Origin: Seison nebaliae
Lineage: Eukaryota > Rotifera > Pararotatoria > Seisonacea > Seisonidae
Length of the DNA stretch: 64,000 nt
Direction of reading: 5' to 3'
Assembly (NCBI GenBank): GCA_023231475.1
Contig: JALJEE010001986.1
Span: forward strand, 1-64,000
Below, one piece after another: positions 24,001 to 35,710 of this stretch. Position 1 is the first letter of the stretch. The number at the start of each line of letters is the position of its first letter. The notes below the pieces were generated by a model. That model saw nothing but the letters and a program-made list of their open reading frames with translations. It was not told the origin of the DNA and did no database searches. Position numbers and translations under genes: made by a program.

Positions 24001-27000
24001 GAATATAATCGGAAATATTATCTTGTGCCTCAATAATTTCACCTGCCAAATAAAATTTTTGTCTAACATTGTCACAACAAACTCGGAGAACACTTCTCGA
24101 AAACAAATGGAAGACATAACTGGATAGAAATAATGAGTTAAATGCATCTAATGCTAAATCGCTGCGAGGATCGTGTGGAAACAACCTGATGATTTCGTGG
24201 AAGTTATTGTTCTTGAAAAAACTCCAAGTAACATCAGCACGTTTTTGTATATTTTGCACAATATCTTTGTCAATATTCTCTTTTTCCAAAAAAGTTATAA
24301 TTTTTCCCATTTTCTTCTTTTGGATGTAATAAGGTAAATTGGATTTTACTAAAATAATAATTTCTCGAGCCATTATCACTTGATAGAGGTACCAGCCGCA
24401 ACACATATAAGCTGTATTGATAATAACTTCCAATTTAGTTTTAGGAATAAAATATGAGGGCATATATCCAATGAGTAAGGAGAAGGTTTTAAATGAAAAT
24501 ATTGCATATAATTGCCACAAATCGAATGATTCGTGTACTTGTGTAAAATAGATATCGAATAAATCCGTTTTTAAACAAATTGCATTATATGACATAAATG
24601 AGACATAACATGCGGAAACTCTTTCATCGCACTTTTCGTTTGAAAATACATTTCGAATATTATAAATTACTGGGGAATCTGATGCACAAAAGAAAAGGAA
24701 ATAAAAGACGATAGCAAAAGCATTGAGTGCAAGAGCGAGTATAATGGCTGATATACGTCGAAATACTTTTTTATGTTGTTTCGAATAATATCTAATAAAT
24801 CCAATGATACGATACCAATGAAGTAATCGATTCAATACAACTGCTCTAAATTCGAATTTCGTATTAGTTATCTCATAAAGTTCTTTCCGAAGAATGATCT
24901 CTTGGTAGAACGAAATGACGATTTCCAAAGGCATCGTCCCAAAAATTTCAACGATTGTTGAAAGATTTAAAGAACGATAAACGGTTCGAATTTTTGTTGT
25001 GGTGAATATGGATTGAGCATAATGACGAATTGTTATCATATTGATATAAATGTCAATTACACTCACCAAATCGCATATATAGATGAATGTCCAACGTGTG
25101 AAATTTTGATCATCGATAAATAACAGGCGAAAGATTAGCATGGTTTGAAGGAAGGTGAATAATTCCCGAATAATTTTATAAATTTTCAAATAGTAATTCG
25201 ATGGACTAATTGTTGTTATTATGAATTTGGTACATATTAATTTGGTTATATAACTTTTATACGTATTCGTTTGAATGGTGCTTAGAAATATTTCATTTTC
25301 ATGTCTCAGATTATAATACGCTTCACATACGATATTACCCAATGCTTTCAACTTCGTTCTTAACGCGTCTTTATACGGTTCAGGTGCCAATTCATTACTG
25401 GGTAAACGAACAATTTCACTGGAGAAATCTTTCGATGATATAATATTCTCAACTAAAGTCGTTTTGATGATTCGGGTGGAATAACGTTCTAAAATGGTAA
25501 AGACTTGTAACAGCAATCCGAGACCACGACTGCTACCATTATCTTGAATGATAGTGTTATCAAATTCAATTTTATGATGAACTGAAAAGCGATCAAGTAC
25601 ATCGAGAAAACTGTTTCGTTCAATTTCGATCACTTCTAAATCAGTTAATGCATAAACTGTCATATCTTCTTGTGCACCCAACTGGAAGCCGAGTGCCCCA
25701 AAATAATCTTTGGGACATAATTTAAATAACTTAATTTTATGATATTGGGCAATACAATATCCTTTCCTGATGATAAATAAACGATGACAAAAATTCTTTT
25801 CTGTTGTAATTTTTTGTCCAGCCAGAAAATATTGAACATTAGTAATTTTTGATAAAGCTGTACGGAAACTGGTGATTTCTAAATTCTTAAAAAATGGCGT
25901 TTCTTCCAATAATTCTTGATAGAATGGATTGATTGAACGTTGGATTCGAGGTGGGAAATATCGTTTAATTTCATTATCAAGAAACATTGAGAATATTTTG
26001 AATTTCTGCACGATCACATTACAATAATCATAGATTGGAACGAGAAAATAATCTTTCACATGGAATAGTGATCCAAACTGATTCATCAGATCCGTTATCT
26101 CGTCAACAGGTTCACATGTTCGATAGATGATATAACTGTTGACGAATATGATGGAGAATATTAACATTCGGATGAATATGCAGATGACTAATATGAATAC
26201 GAAGGAATGAATATACGGATCATTGATGGCCAATTTCGTAATAGGATTAGTTGTGCCAACAAGTAATTGAATAATTATGAAGAAGTTCAATGTATATGAA
26301 TCACTCAAACTACCTTCAACATTCAAAAAAGGGAAATATTCTGTATAGTTACATGTCTCATTATTATGAGAAATTATTTTAACGATACACATTAAGAAGA
26401 AATAATAACAACTCACAATATGAATGCACAATACGGTACAGATGGGTTGTATGATGATAGAGATCCATAATGAGCCTATTGAAAATGGAGATCGTTGACG
26501 GAAGAATTTTAATAATGAATAAATCACGTAAAATATTCGGTTGAATTTCATCGTCATATTATAGCACAATGTCATATATCGATACAAATCTTCATTTATC
26601 GGACTATAAACTACAGTGGGATCATCGAAATCGAAAACCCATTCGAAAGGAATAATATAATTCAACGGTACGAATGAAATGAACATGATAAATACATCAA
26701 AAGTGAATAGTCCGTAATGTATCGGCTTGACAACGATATGAGCACATGACGATTCAAATCGATGGATTTTGGTTAGTAGATATGAAAGAATAAAAAAGAA
26801 TGCAACCAAATCAAATGCGTAACTAAGTGTATGACAGATCTCTAATTTCTTCCCATATAATGGATCAAGTAATAAGAAGCCATATACTCCAAACGTCGTA
26901 TTAATGATAATCATCACTACTAGCATTATCGTATGCAATATTTGTAATTGACTATTAAGATGCATCGACAGCTTATAAACCATCTTAGCAATTTGAAGGA

Positions 27001-28999
27001 ATCTTGTTGTAAAAGCATTTGTGAATTTTTCAATTTTTTCCGAAATCGTCGGGGCCATTCCATCTAATGTTCTTTGGTAATTCTGAACGAAGTTTAAGAA
27101 ATGTTGATAAAAGTTTCTTTTTTGAAAAAATTAACTTCAATCATACCCATTTCCCCCTTGGCATTTGAGATTAATACTTCATATTGATACAAAGCAACAT
27201 TCTCTAACGGTTTCCCTAAAGCTCCACTAAATTTCGTTTTCATTCTCCATTTCCTTAAATATCGTTTGAAGCGTTTATGAGCTATTATTAATCGTTGACA
27301 GAATATTGATGAGTATTACAATGAATGAAAGGAAACTTGTTGGATTAAAATATTTGAGGAATATTGGAGAATAACGAATGGCAATATTAAATAAGAATTT
27401 CCTATCCAAAAGAAGTATCATAGAATCTTGTTTAGCAAACAGACTTGTTTCACATGGTGTCGTCGTAATAATATCCTAAAATAATAAAATTAGTTTTGTT
27501 TTTAATTATTTATAAAAAAACAAATAAACATTGCCAAGAGAGAAACCATTTCGATAAGCAAATTGATAGTTCGAATGACTCGTTAATGAAAGAGATTTAA
27601 TTTCTCCATAAACTACAAACATCAAATATTTGACTCGATCATTCTTATTAAATAAAATTTCATTCTTTGACAAATGAATAATCTCTATGAAAGGTGCGAT
27701 TTTCCTCAATGTTCCACGATCGATCGATGTGAAAAAAATCGATTCACGAAAAAATGGCAGAGCAATATTGAATTTCATATCGATATAAGTACCCGGACTT
27801 AACAACTTATGTTCACTTTCCGTCAGAAGTAAATAATCCTCATTCCAACGGGTATGTAAGAATGTACGAATATAGCTTATGGTCTGTGGCAAGAGGAGCA
27901 TTCTTTTCAAACTCTCAACATATGACGATAATTTTCCTCTCAGTTTATGCATTTGACTCATTTGACCAACATAAGTACAAATAATAAATGTCAACCATGG
28001 AACATAGACCCAAGTATGATAAACGATGACAAATGATATGGTGGAAAATTTCTCATGCCAATAAGTCGGTTGAATATGTACAGGAATGTTCGATGTCGCA
28101 ATACTCACCGTATAATATAAACATCCCCAAAAATAATCGATTAATCGGAAAGAACTCGATTCATTCTCCAATTTTGCTAGCCAACTATCATCTAAAAATT
28201 TCAAGTGAACAATCAAATTCAGTTTCTCAAATATTTAACTTCTATAAGTATAAATCGATTTATCTCCAAGATATCCACTACTGGATTGGGCGAACCAAAT
28301 AATTGGATATATTACAATTACAAAGATTGCCGATATGACTACATGTGTAATATATCTAAAAGAAAATTCTCAAATTATATGAAATATGAAATTGCCGTTT
28401 AACTTCCAACTACTGATATTACCATGTCTATATCGAAGATGAGCGTACAGGAAAGGAACTCTTAGAATTCTGTATGTCATGAAAACGATTAATCTCCGAT
28501 TTTCCCCCAAAATCGAATCATCATCTTTCGAAAGAAAGTACGACAATTCGTACGGAATAAGCAAAATTACGCCAATTATTACGATAATCATTTTTAATTT
28601 TTTCGTTTCCCAATTACTATGGTAATTCCAATAATCAATTTGAGCATCTAAATTTCAATTGATTTTTTTTAATATTTCTTAATAATAAAGAATAAATCAC
28701 CAACAGTAATATAATGCATAAAGATGTGCACAAATTATCAGGATGAAGAATAGGAAGAATATGTCACTCAAATAAACGACAATCAGAACATAATCGAATT
28801 CGAATTGGTTCTCATATCCGAATGCCAATCGGATAGCAAGATAAAGCGCTGAGAAGAGCGTTAGTACAATAGTCACCAGTCTTACAAAATGTTCTAGGTA
28901 AGTGATGACTCGGATAATCCTGTTGGATTTCCATTCACTAAATGTAAATAAATTATTTTGTGTTCTATTCAACAGATAGTGCGGTCGTTCGATGCGCAT
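21099..28999 (-). CDS. Four-repeat cyclic-nucleotide-gated-channel-like protein (CNGK/tetraKCNG architecture)
   Basis: One minus-strand transcript of about 2,450 codons. Repeat 1 spans 28999-27060: S1/S2 in the first exon (VYLSDIFFLFFI), S3 and an Arg-bearing S4 (YRILRVPFLYAHLRYRH) in 28637-28425, S5 near 28358-28245, pore, S6 and CNBD from 28216 on. Repeat 2 and most of repeat 3 lie in one uninterrupted frame (27058-23765). Repeat 4 lies in 23755-21410 plus a last exon ending at TAA 21099-21101. The joins hold in phase: repeat 1 to 2 through GMIE|NYQRTLDGM, and repeat 3 to 4 through HTC-D-IPLAHAK across a 23.8-kb-position intron. Each repeat has six hydrophobic helices, a C-linker and a CNBD-like fold. 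The pore loops differ and none has GYG. The gene ends 128 bp from the convergent GPCR. ATG 28999 has an in-frame TGA two codons upstream. Confidence 0.8.
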
Positions 29000-29349
29000 T
29001 TTTCAACAATGAAAAAGAACTGTCCAATTTTTTAAGTTTTATATTAATTATTCAAATTAGATGTTTTTAATCTCATTCTTATAACGAATGGAAAATAAAA
29101 TTTAATAAAAGGTTGAACAAGAAATGAATAGGAAATTGAAATAGAAATCGGAAGAATATTTTAAAGAAAATAATATGTGAATTAAGTTATGAGCAACAAT
29201 TGGTGAAATATAATTAGTGTCTTTCTAATATTCTCGTCAATAAGAGAGCGAAAAATATTTTCATAGAATTTCAATAATTTCCTCTATATTTCCATGAAGT
29301 TTCGGAGAAGTACGAAAGAATGAATAAAACATTCTCTTTCTTTTCTTCA

Positions 29350-29974
29350 TTATAAACAGGTACTCATCGGGATTGTATTGGAAGATACTTTATCATGGAT
29401 TTTTTCCACATCATTCGTTAATGACGTATATATTAATGAATTTCTTCGACTATTAGAATTGACGTTATTCGAATGATTCTTTGATTCGGATTCATTCTCG
29501 TGATTCTCATGGTTCTCATTCGTCTCTTCTGCACAACTTGGAAATTTTTCATAGACCTTCGAATTAATTGTTGACAATCGAGTATTCTGTACTGGTAATT
29601 TATCTAATCTCATTAAACACATCGCTGGTGAAACAGTAAATGTTCTTGTTGATCGCATAGCTTCAATATCAATAAAACGCCGATTATCATTAAATTTAAT
29701 TGAAGTCTGTGGATTGAGGGACGAAGAATTTGGTGATAATTCATTCTCGTTATTATCTTCTACATCATTCCCGCCGCTCATATGGGAAATATGACGGAAT
29801 TCCGTCGGTGCTCCAATCTCATCTCTCGTTATTCGTTTCGGTCTTGGCTACAAACAGAAGTTCAATTGGAGAAGAAATTGATCAATTTGAGTAATAATAA
29901 GAAATAATTTACGAAACTTGATTGACATGATATGGAACACAACATACCAAAGATTCGGTTAAATCTCTTGACAT
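29350..29974 (-). CDS. Ser/Asn-rich N-terminal exons: start of the channel gene or a separate small gene
   Basis: ATG at 29974-29972 begins MSRDLTESL, followed by a donor (gtatgt) at about 29947. After an acceptor near 29850 the frame continues PRPKRITRDEIGAPTEFRH into a longer open stretch ending at TAA 29350. Residues are Asn/Ser/Glu-rich with no membrane segment, as expected for a disordered cytoplasmic tail. It sits directly upstream of the four-repeat channel on the same strand, so it may be that protein's N-terminus. I could not find a junction in phase with the first channel exon, and that exon has its own ATG preceded by a stop, so a separate gene is equally possible. Confidence 0.45.
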
Positions 29975-31041
29975 GTTAATGAAATAAAATTGGGATCAAT
30001 TATGTTGTTTGGAGGAAAAAGAAAATTTGTGTGGATGAAATATGAAAAAAGGATTTGTTTCGTACAACTACGTTTTCCGATCGACGATTGTTGGATTTGA
30101 AAGATATGTGTATTTTCAATAGATAGATATGACGATATAATATGGGGAATTTATTAAATAATATTTTCTATCTGTTTAAATTTCTATCCGTCTTTACCTA
30201 TCTTTTGATGTCTTTGTGTATTTGTCCTTTTTTCTAATTGTCGTGTCGTCGTCTTCTACGTATTATTTGGTGTTCGCGAATAAATAGTTGTTGACGTTCT
30301 CTATTATGCTAATAGACAACATATATTTATATAAATTCTTACATATATTGCTTGTGTTTGCTATCTAATATTACGTACTTCCCAAATACGATAATTATAT
30401 ACAGAAGTATTTCGTTTCACACATATAGCAACATACTCATTAATACGTTGAATGAAGACAAAAAAGGAATACTGCGATCTGTTTATGTGTTTCGGACGTA
30501 TGTATAATACATTGTATATAGAAATGAAACGCTCTTTCTTTTTCTTTTTTCCTTTCCGTTTCTGACCCGACTCAATGAATGACTATGTGAGTCGAACTGA
30601 TAAATATCAACAAATCTTTTTCATCACTTGCCAATGAGAATAATTAAACAATTTTAATTAATTAATTAATGAGAAACTCTAATAGAAATTTTTATTCTCT
30701 CCTCCCAGTCTAATTTATTGTAGCAATTTCTTTCAAACTGTAAGCAACTGACCAACTAACAACTTCTCCACAAACTTCAATTATTTCTGTATAATTGCTG
30801 ATTTAACAAGTCTTAATGTCCCATTAATGACATTAAATAATGACATAATTATTAAATGTATATTATCAAAAGAGAATTTACATTGCTTAATTCTAACAAA
30901 GACATGGTAATTTAAAACAATTTAATCCTAGAAGATTTTGAATAAATTTATGAACCTCATCAAATGAGCCTTATTACTTTCTCGTCATTTTAATTGTTGG
31001 AAAATCGTCGAGAAGATAATTTTGTGCCATTACTTAAAAGA
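29975..31041. other. Intergenic region between divergent genes
   Basis: No coding stretch seen. It should contain the promoters of the minus-strand gene starting at 29974 and the plus-strand STPG gene starting near 31042. An attaattaattaatga run lies at about 30653-30671 and a T-rich stretch near 30535-30550. Confidence 0.4.
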
Positions 31042-32512
31042 ATGACTATAAATGTGAAGAAAATCGCATTGAATGAAGGGTTTAAGGATGCTGTTATGAA
31101 TATCACACCACCCGTAGCCACATTACCTTGTGATGGTTTTCCATTTGAAAATTATGGGGAAAATTTGAAACTTCCTCAACCTAAGGAAGTTCAACAACAA
31201 GAGCTATAGTTATAATATTTAAATCATTATAATTACTTATAAACAATATCAGTTGCGGAGATGAGTATGTTTACGAGGAGTATGACATGTCTAAATACCC
31301 GGAAGCTGCTAACGCAGAAAAGGGACATTTAAGAGCAGCGGAAAATTTAGACGCATATTTTTGGTCAACACCTAAGAACATTAGGAAGAAACTTGGACAA
31401 ATATTTCACGGTTCTGCCAAAATTCTTCTGTTGTCCTTTGTTCTAACTTTTTTCAAGAAAAGTCGCGAGAACGACGAAAAGAGTCATGGAATATTCATTG
31501 CAGTTCTTGATTACTTCATCTTCTATTTGATTAATTAAAATTTAAAAGAACAAAGATTAGCGAAGAAAATCGGTCCAGGTAGTTTTTATCCGAATTATGA
31601 AAGTGTGGAAAAGAACTCACCCGCTTACACAATGGTTGGACCTCTTCATCAAGCAAGTACTGTTTTCCGATTTTGAACTGTTTGTCAATTAAATAAATTA
31701 ATATAAAGAAACTATCAGATATCCAGGGCCAGCAGAGTATATGATTAAACGAGAACCGATTAATGAAAAATTTAAAAGTTGTTCATTTAAAGGACCGAAT
31801 TGGCTCGATCCAGAAGAAAATTATGTCGATTTTTATGATACGAGTAAATATAAAGCCCTTGGCACTGAACCAAAACATACATTTTTTGGTAATCATCGAA
31901 AATGTAGACGTCAATATCCACCAGTTTATAATGAACAACTTTATAAACCAATTATTCCCTCCAAAATCGGTTGGACGTTTGGTTTAAAGAATGAAATTGA
32001 TGAATGGAAAGTCGAGAGTTCAAATGATTTATTAATTTAACTAATTTTAAAATATTTTTAGATTATTATCGTGCTGTTAGTCCCAGTGTAGTAAAAAGAA
32101 AAACACCGTATTATTCGATAGTTGGTGACCGTTATACTCGGAAAGGAGGTTTTTTTTTTCGAATCAAATTCGTTTCGGACGTGAACTTTTTAGGAATGAA
32201 ATATACTTCTAGTCCAGCAGATTTTTTTCCTAACCTTTCTTATAAACCGAATGCTCCGAAATATTCAATGAAATTCGAACCTAAAATATTTAAACGTGAT
32301 AGATTCGGAGACATAAAAGAAGTAAAGAAAGATGCCGGTAGTTGGAATTTTCATTAACGGGCATGTCAATATTTATTTTTTTTTGCGTAGATTCTAAATA
32401 TAACCTTGGTCCTGGGTCATATAACATACCATTAGATACTAACGATTTCCGCGGACATTTATTCAATTATCGTTTTCATGGATCATGTATTTTGCAACCG
32501 AGGGATTACTAA
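31042..32512 (+). CDS. STPG/SHIPPO-repeat protein (sperm-tail PG-rich repeats)
   Basis: Five to six short exons on the plus strand, ending at TAA 32510-32512. SHIPPO-type repeats can be read across exons: IGPGSFYPNYESVEKNSPAY near 31581-31640, RYPGPAEYMIKREP at 31720-31760, a long exon to 32040, KTPYYSIVGDRYTRKG near 32105-32150, SSPADFFPNLSYKPNAPKYS near 32210-32270, and LGPGSYNIP near 32405. The pattern PGPxxY...P.YS is that of STPG1, STPG2 and ODF3/CIMAP proteins, several of which are microtubule inner or outer-dense-fibre proteins of axonemes. The specific orthologue is not clear. The start is uncertain: ATG 31042 is the first in-frame Met, and an upstream exon is possible. Confidence 0.7.
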
Positions 32513-32697
32513 CATTATTCTGAAATACTCTTTAAACATTTTTTTCGTTATTAACGAAATAGCCTAAGGAAATAATGGAATATGACAAATTTTAAAACTA
32601 TTCTTTTTCCTTTCAAAAATTTTAAACAAAATATTTCAAACTAATTTAAAAATAAAAAAATTATTGATTTTCTCTTCCCTCTACTTATCAGTCTTTA

Positions 32698-33300
32698 CTA
32701 ATCATACAATGAACAAAGTGAACAGTGGTATGAACAAAGATGTGAGACGTTAGACAAGAGATAAGCAAGAGATGAAAACAGCAATCTAAACAGCGAAGTT
32801 TTTCGGTCAGATCCCATCGATGCCGTGCGCTTTGTTGATTCTTGTGGAGTTGATTGTTTTGGAGATATCTTTGTGTCGTGTTTCGCTGATTTCATCCAGT
32901 GGAGACGTCGAACACTGTGACGAAAGATCTTCTTCGCACGAATTAGCACTGCGGATGTTTTTAGCGATGGTGTTGTTAAGGAAAGACGGGATAATCTCCC
33001 GAATTCCATCTGTAACGGAAGCATCCTGTGAAAGCTTGCGAATGGTGAGGAATAATGAGCACGTCAACGGAATGTGGTCGGATAGAAATGCTGGTTGCGA
33101 ATTGTGAAGAATGAAAAAATCGAAAAAGAGTGATCGAAGAGATGAGGAGGCAATAATATGGTCTATCCATGATGCGCCGACTGATGAGGAGAATGTATGG
33201 GAGTCACGTGTTAACAGAAATACGTCGACCACGAAAGCATCGAGAGAGATGAGACGATGAAAGTCAGATGAGACCCATCCCGGATCTAATCGCTTATTCT
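32698..33300 (-). mobile_element. LINE fragment, inverted 5' part (endonuclease end to start of reverse transcriptase)
   Basis: Reading on the minus strand from about 33300, the frame gives the C-terminal half of a LINE endonuclease (GASWIDHIIASSSL, then PAFLSDHIPLTCSL, the conserved SDH). It then runs through the spacer to the entry of the reverse transcriptase (INKAHGIDGI, equivalent to the usual K.PG.DGI). Frameshifts separate this from another frame at 33024-32698. The fragment abuts, in opposite orientation, the reverse-transcriptase fragment that begins near 33300. Confidence 0.75.
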
Positions 33301-34100
33301 CACTTAAAATCGGTGGGAACTCGTTTCCTGCAGTGGTTGCGTACGCAGATCATATTCTAATATGTTCGGATAATGTAAATCAATGTAAAAAGATTATTGA
33401 ATTTATCAACAATCGGTTAACTATAGTAGGAATCATATGTAATGAAAGTAAATCGTCAATTTTGTCGAATATTTCGAGATTTCCATTATGGTGTGACTTA
33501 GAGGAATTGGTGTCTAAGGAAGTGTGTTTCCTGGGATGTCAGATCGACAGGAAGAAAAGAAGTTCAGCATTAGTTGATCGTGTAAGATGTAAATTCCTTA
33601 GGTCCTTTTACTCCTACCATCATCGGTGCAAGTTTTTCTCTATCAAATTGAAACTGAGATTATTCGTATGTTACTGTTGTGATTTTTATGGGCTGCCAGT
33701 CTCTATATCGAATACAGAAAAGTCATTGCGATGCCTTGATCGAACATATAATAGAACAGTTCGAAGCCTTTCAATAGAGCATTTATGTTCACGATTTGCC
33801 AATTGACTCCATTACCGCTACTCCTGGCACAGAGGTATCTGAAAGTAGTTGACTCGGTTTCCCGATCGGCCCTTCCAGTTCCAACGTATACACAATGTGA
33901 GAGCTTCTCGTCGCCTCGCCAATTTTTTTGCCGATATTATTCTCTTGAACTCCCATCTTCTCTCGATGAGTCGTTATCACTGATATCCAATTTTGTTATT
34001 AGTGATCTGGTTCCCGAATCACTCAAGGAGTACATTGATGTCGGTAGGAACTTACCGATGTTTTAGAGATGATGTTTAGAACTAATGTTCATGAAAATAA
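33301..34100 (+). mobile_element. LINE fragment, 3' part (reverse transcriptase from the catalytic motif onward)
   Basis: The plus-strand frame 33301-33806 gives KIGGN, then VVAYADHILICSDN, the YxDD-type catalytic motif of reverse transcriptase with the last Asp replaced by His, followed by thumb/connection sequence (VCFLGCQIDRKK, CLDRTYNRTVRSL). A frameshift leads to 33785-34066. The copy ends near 34090-34130 in a (tta)n stretch (attattattattatttatta), resembling the simple-repeat tails of some LINE clades. The altered catalytic residue and frameshift make it inactive. Confidence 0.8.
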
Positions 34101-35100
34101 ATACTGATGACAATTATTATTATTATTTATTATCAAAATTCCCGTTGGGATAAATTAGGGAAAATATTAAAAAAATTCCGGTCCTCACCAATGTTGATCA
34201 AGTGGTGCAACTCGATAAGAGTTTCTTTTCATAAGTTCTCTATTTAAGAACTAACAGGTTTTTATTTTTCATCAATCATTCATCAAATAAAAATTAATAT
34301 TTTAGATTTTTTCAATTACTGAACAAATTTGATCAATTGTTAAGAAGTAAACATTGATAAAAATTTAACTATTTTCACCAAGTATTTTTTTAGCAATTAT
34401 ATTCAAAAAACGAATCACAAAAATTAATTTTTGAACCCTAAACTGTTTCTTTAACAGCACGTCATTCGATAATTTTGTGGAAATTTTCTTACGCTAAAAA
34501 TAATAATCTATTGAAATAAAATTGTAGGAAAAGAAATTTGAAGAAAAAATATTTTATTTTTTAAATTTAACTACATTTAACGAAAATTTGATTCTGGTGA
34601 AATTTCCGTATGTCTTTCATTACTATAATGTTTGTGAATCTGATACATTTGAAAGAAAATCTTGAATTTCAACGCCATCAATTGATGTTTCCAGCATAAA
34701 TTAATTTAACTTTCCATCTTGTTGTTTGGCAGTTTCCCTTTAACAACTTGTACTACTAAACATTCCATGTTAATTCTCCACCTTTAAGTTGGTTGATGTT
34801 AATAAGACAGAGTGTGAGTAGTTTGATCTCCAATTTATTATAGTGTGGTGGTGGGAATATGTTGCCTTTTCTTTATGTTTCTCCACTTTTGACAAATAAA
34901 GAAACTCTTCACATTTACCGGATTCCCAAATAATTCATAGATGAAAACCATGAAAACTCAGGATGAAGACTTAAAATGGCAATAAGAAAAACGGAAACGA
35001 GATGAGAAACAATTTCGGAATTCATAATTAATCGAAAATTTCCACGTTCCATTTTCCACTATTTCCATAACAATATGGGCCAAATATGATTCATTAGTAA

Positions 35101-35190
35101 CAAAATAAGTCAATCTGGAAACCAAAGAAGTTATTCCAGATTAACTTAAATTGTCCACAGTTGTCGTTCCAACCATTTTGAGTATCAAGT
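35101..35190. repeat. Dispersed repeat copy 1 with hairpin core
   Basis: About 90 bp starting caaaataagtcaatctggaa and ending near agtatcaag. It holds the inverted pair aatctggaa...ttccagatt around a 13-nt loop. Similarity to copy 2 seems to extend upstream to about 35065 (cataacaatatg). Confidence 0.75.
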
Positions 35191-35496
35191 GATTAGATAT
35201 TAAATTTTGAGTTAATAAATTCTCAAAAAGGTGCAGAATTGAAAAGAAGTAGAACTCTGCGGTTATTGTTCAACTATATCTGAAAAAAGTGAATTTTCAT
35301 AAAATATTTAAATATGACGATATTCTTGAGTAGAAATCGTTTCTAATAAATTGGTTGAAATTCATTTTTCATTCATCACTAATAATTCGCTTGTTAGTAA
35401 TCACAAAATTATCAATAATATCTATCTTCTTCATATAAGAACCACCACCATTATGTTTCTGCATAACAATATGAATAAAATATTATCCATCGGAAA

Positions 35497-35585
35497 CAAA
35501 ATAAGTCAATTTGGAAAGCAAAGAAGTTTTTTCAGATTAACTTAAATTGTCCGCAGTTGTCCTTCCAACTGTTTTGAGTATAAGG
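35497..35585. repeat. Dispersed repeat copy 2
   Basis: The same order as copy 1 (caaaataagtcaatttggaa ... aacttaaattgtccgcagttg ... ttttgagtataag) with scattered substitutions. The hairpin arms are partly eroded. It starts 396 bp after copy 1, in the same orientation. Confidence 0.75.
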
Positions 35586-35634
35586 TAATTGTCGTCCTTC
35601 ATCTAGATTCTCCAAACGAAAATTCGATTATGAA

Positions 35635-35710
35635 CAAAATAGACCAATCTGGAAACCAAAGAGGTTATTCCAGATTAATCTAAATTGTCCACTTTTGTGG
35701 TTCCAATCTA
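35635..35710. repeat. Dispersed repeat copy 3
   Basis: Starts 138 bp after copy 2, in the same orientation. It keeps the perfect arms aatctggaa and ttccagatt and the following taaattgtccac, then diverges after ttccaatcta. Confidence 0.7.
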
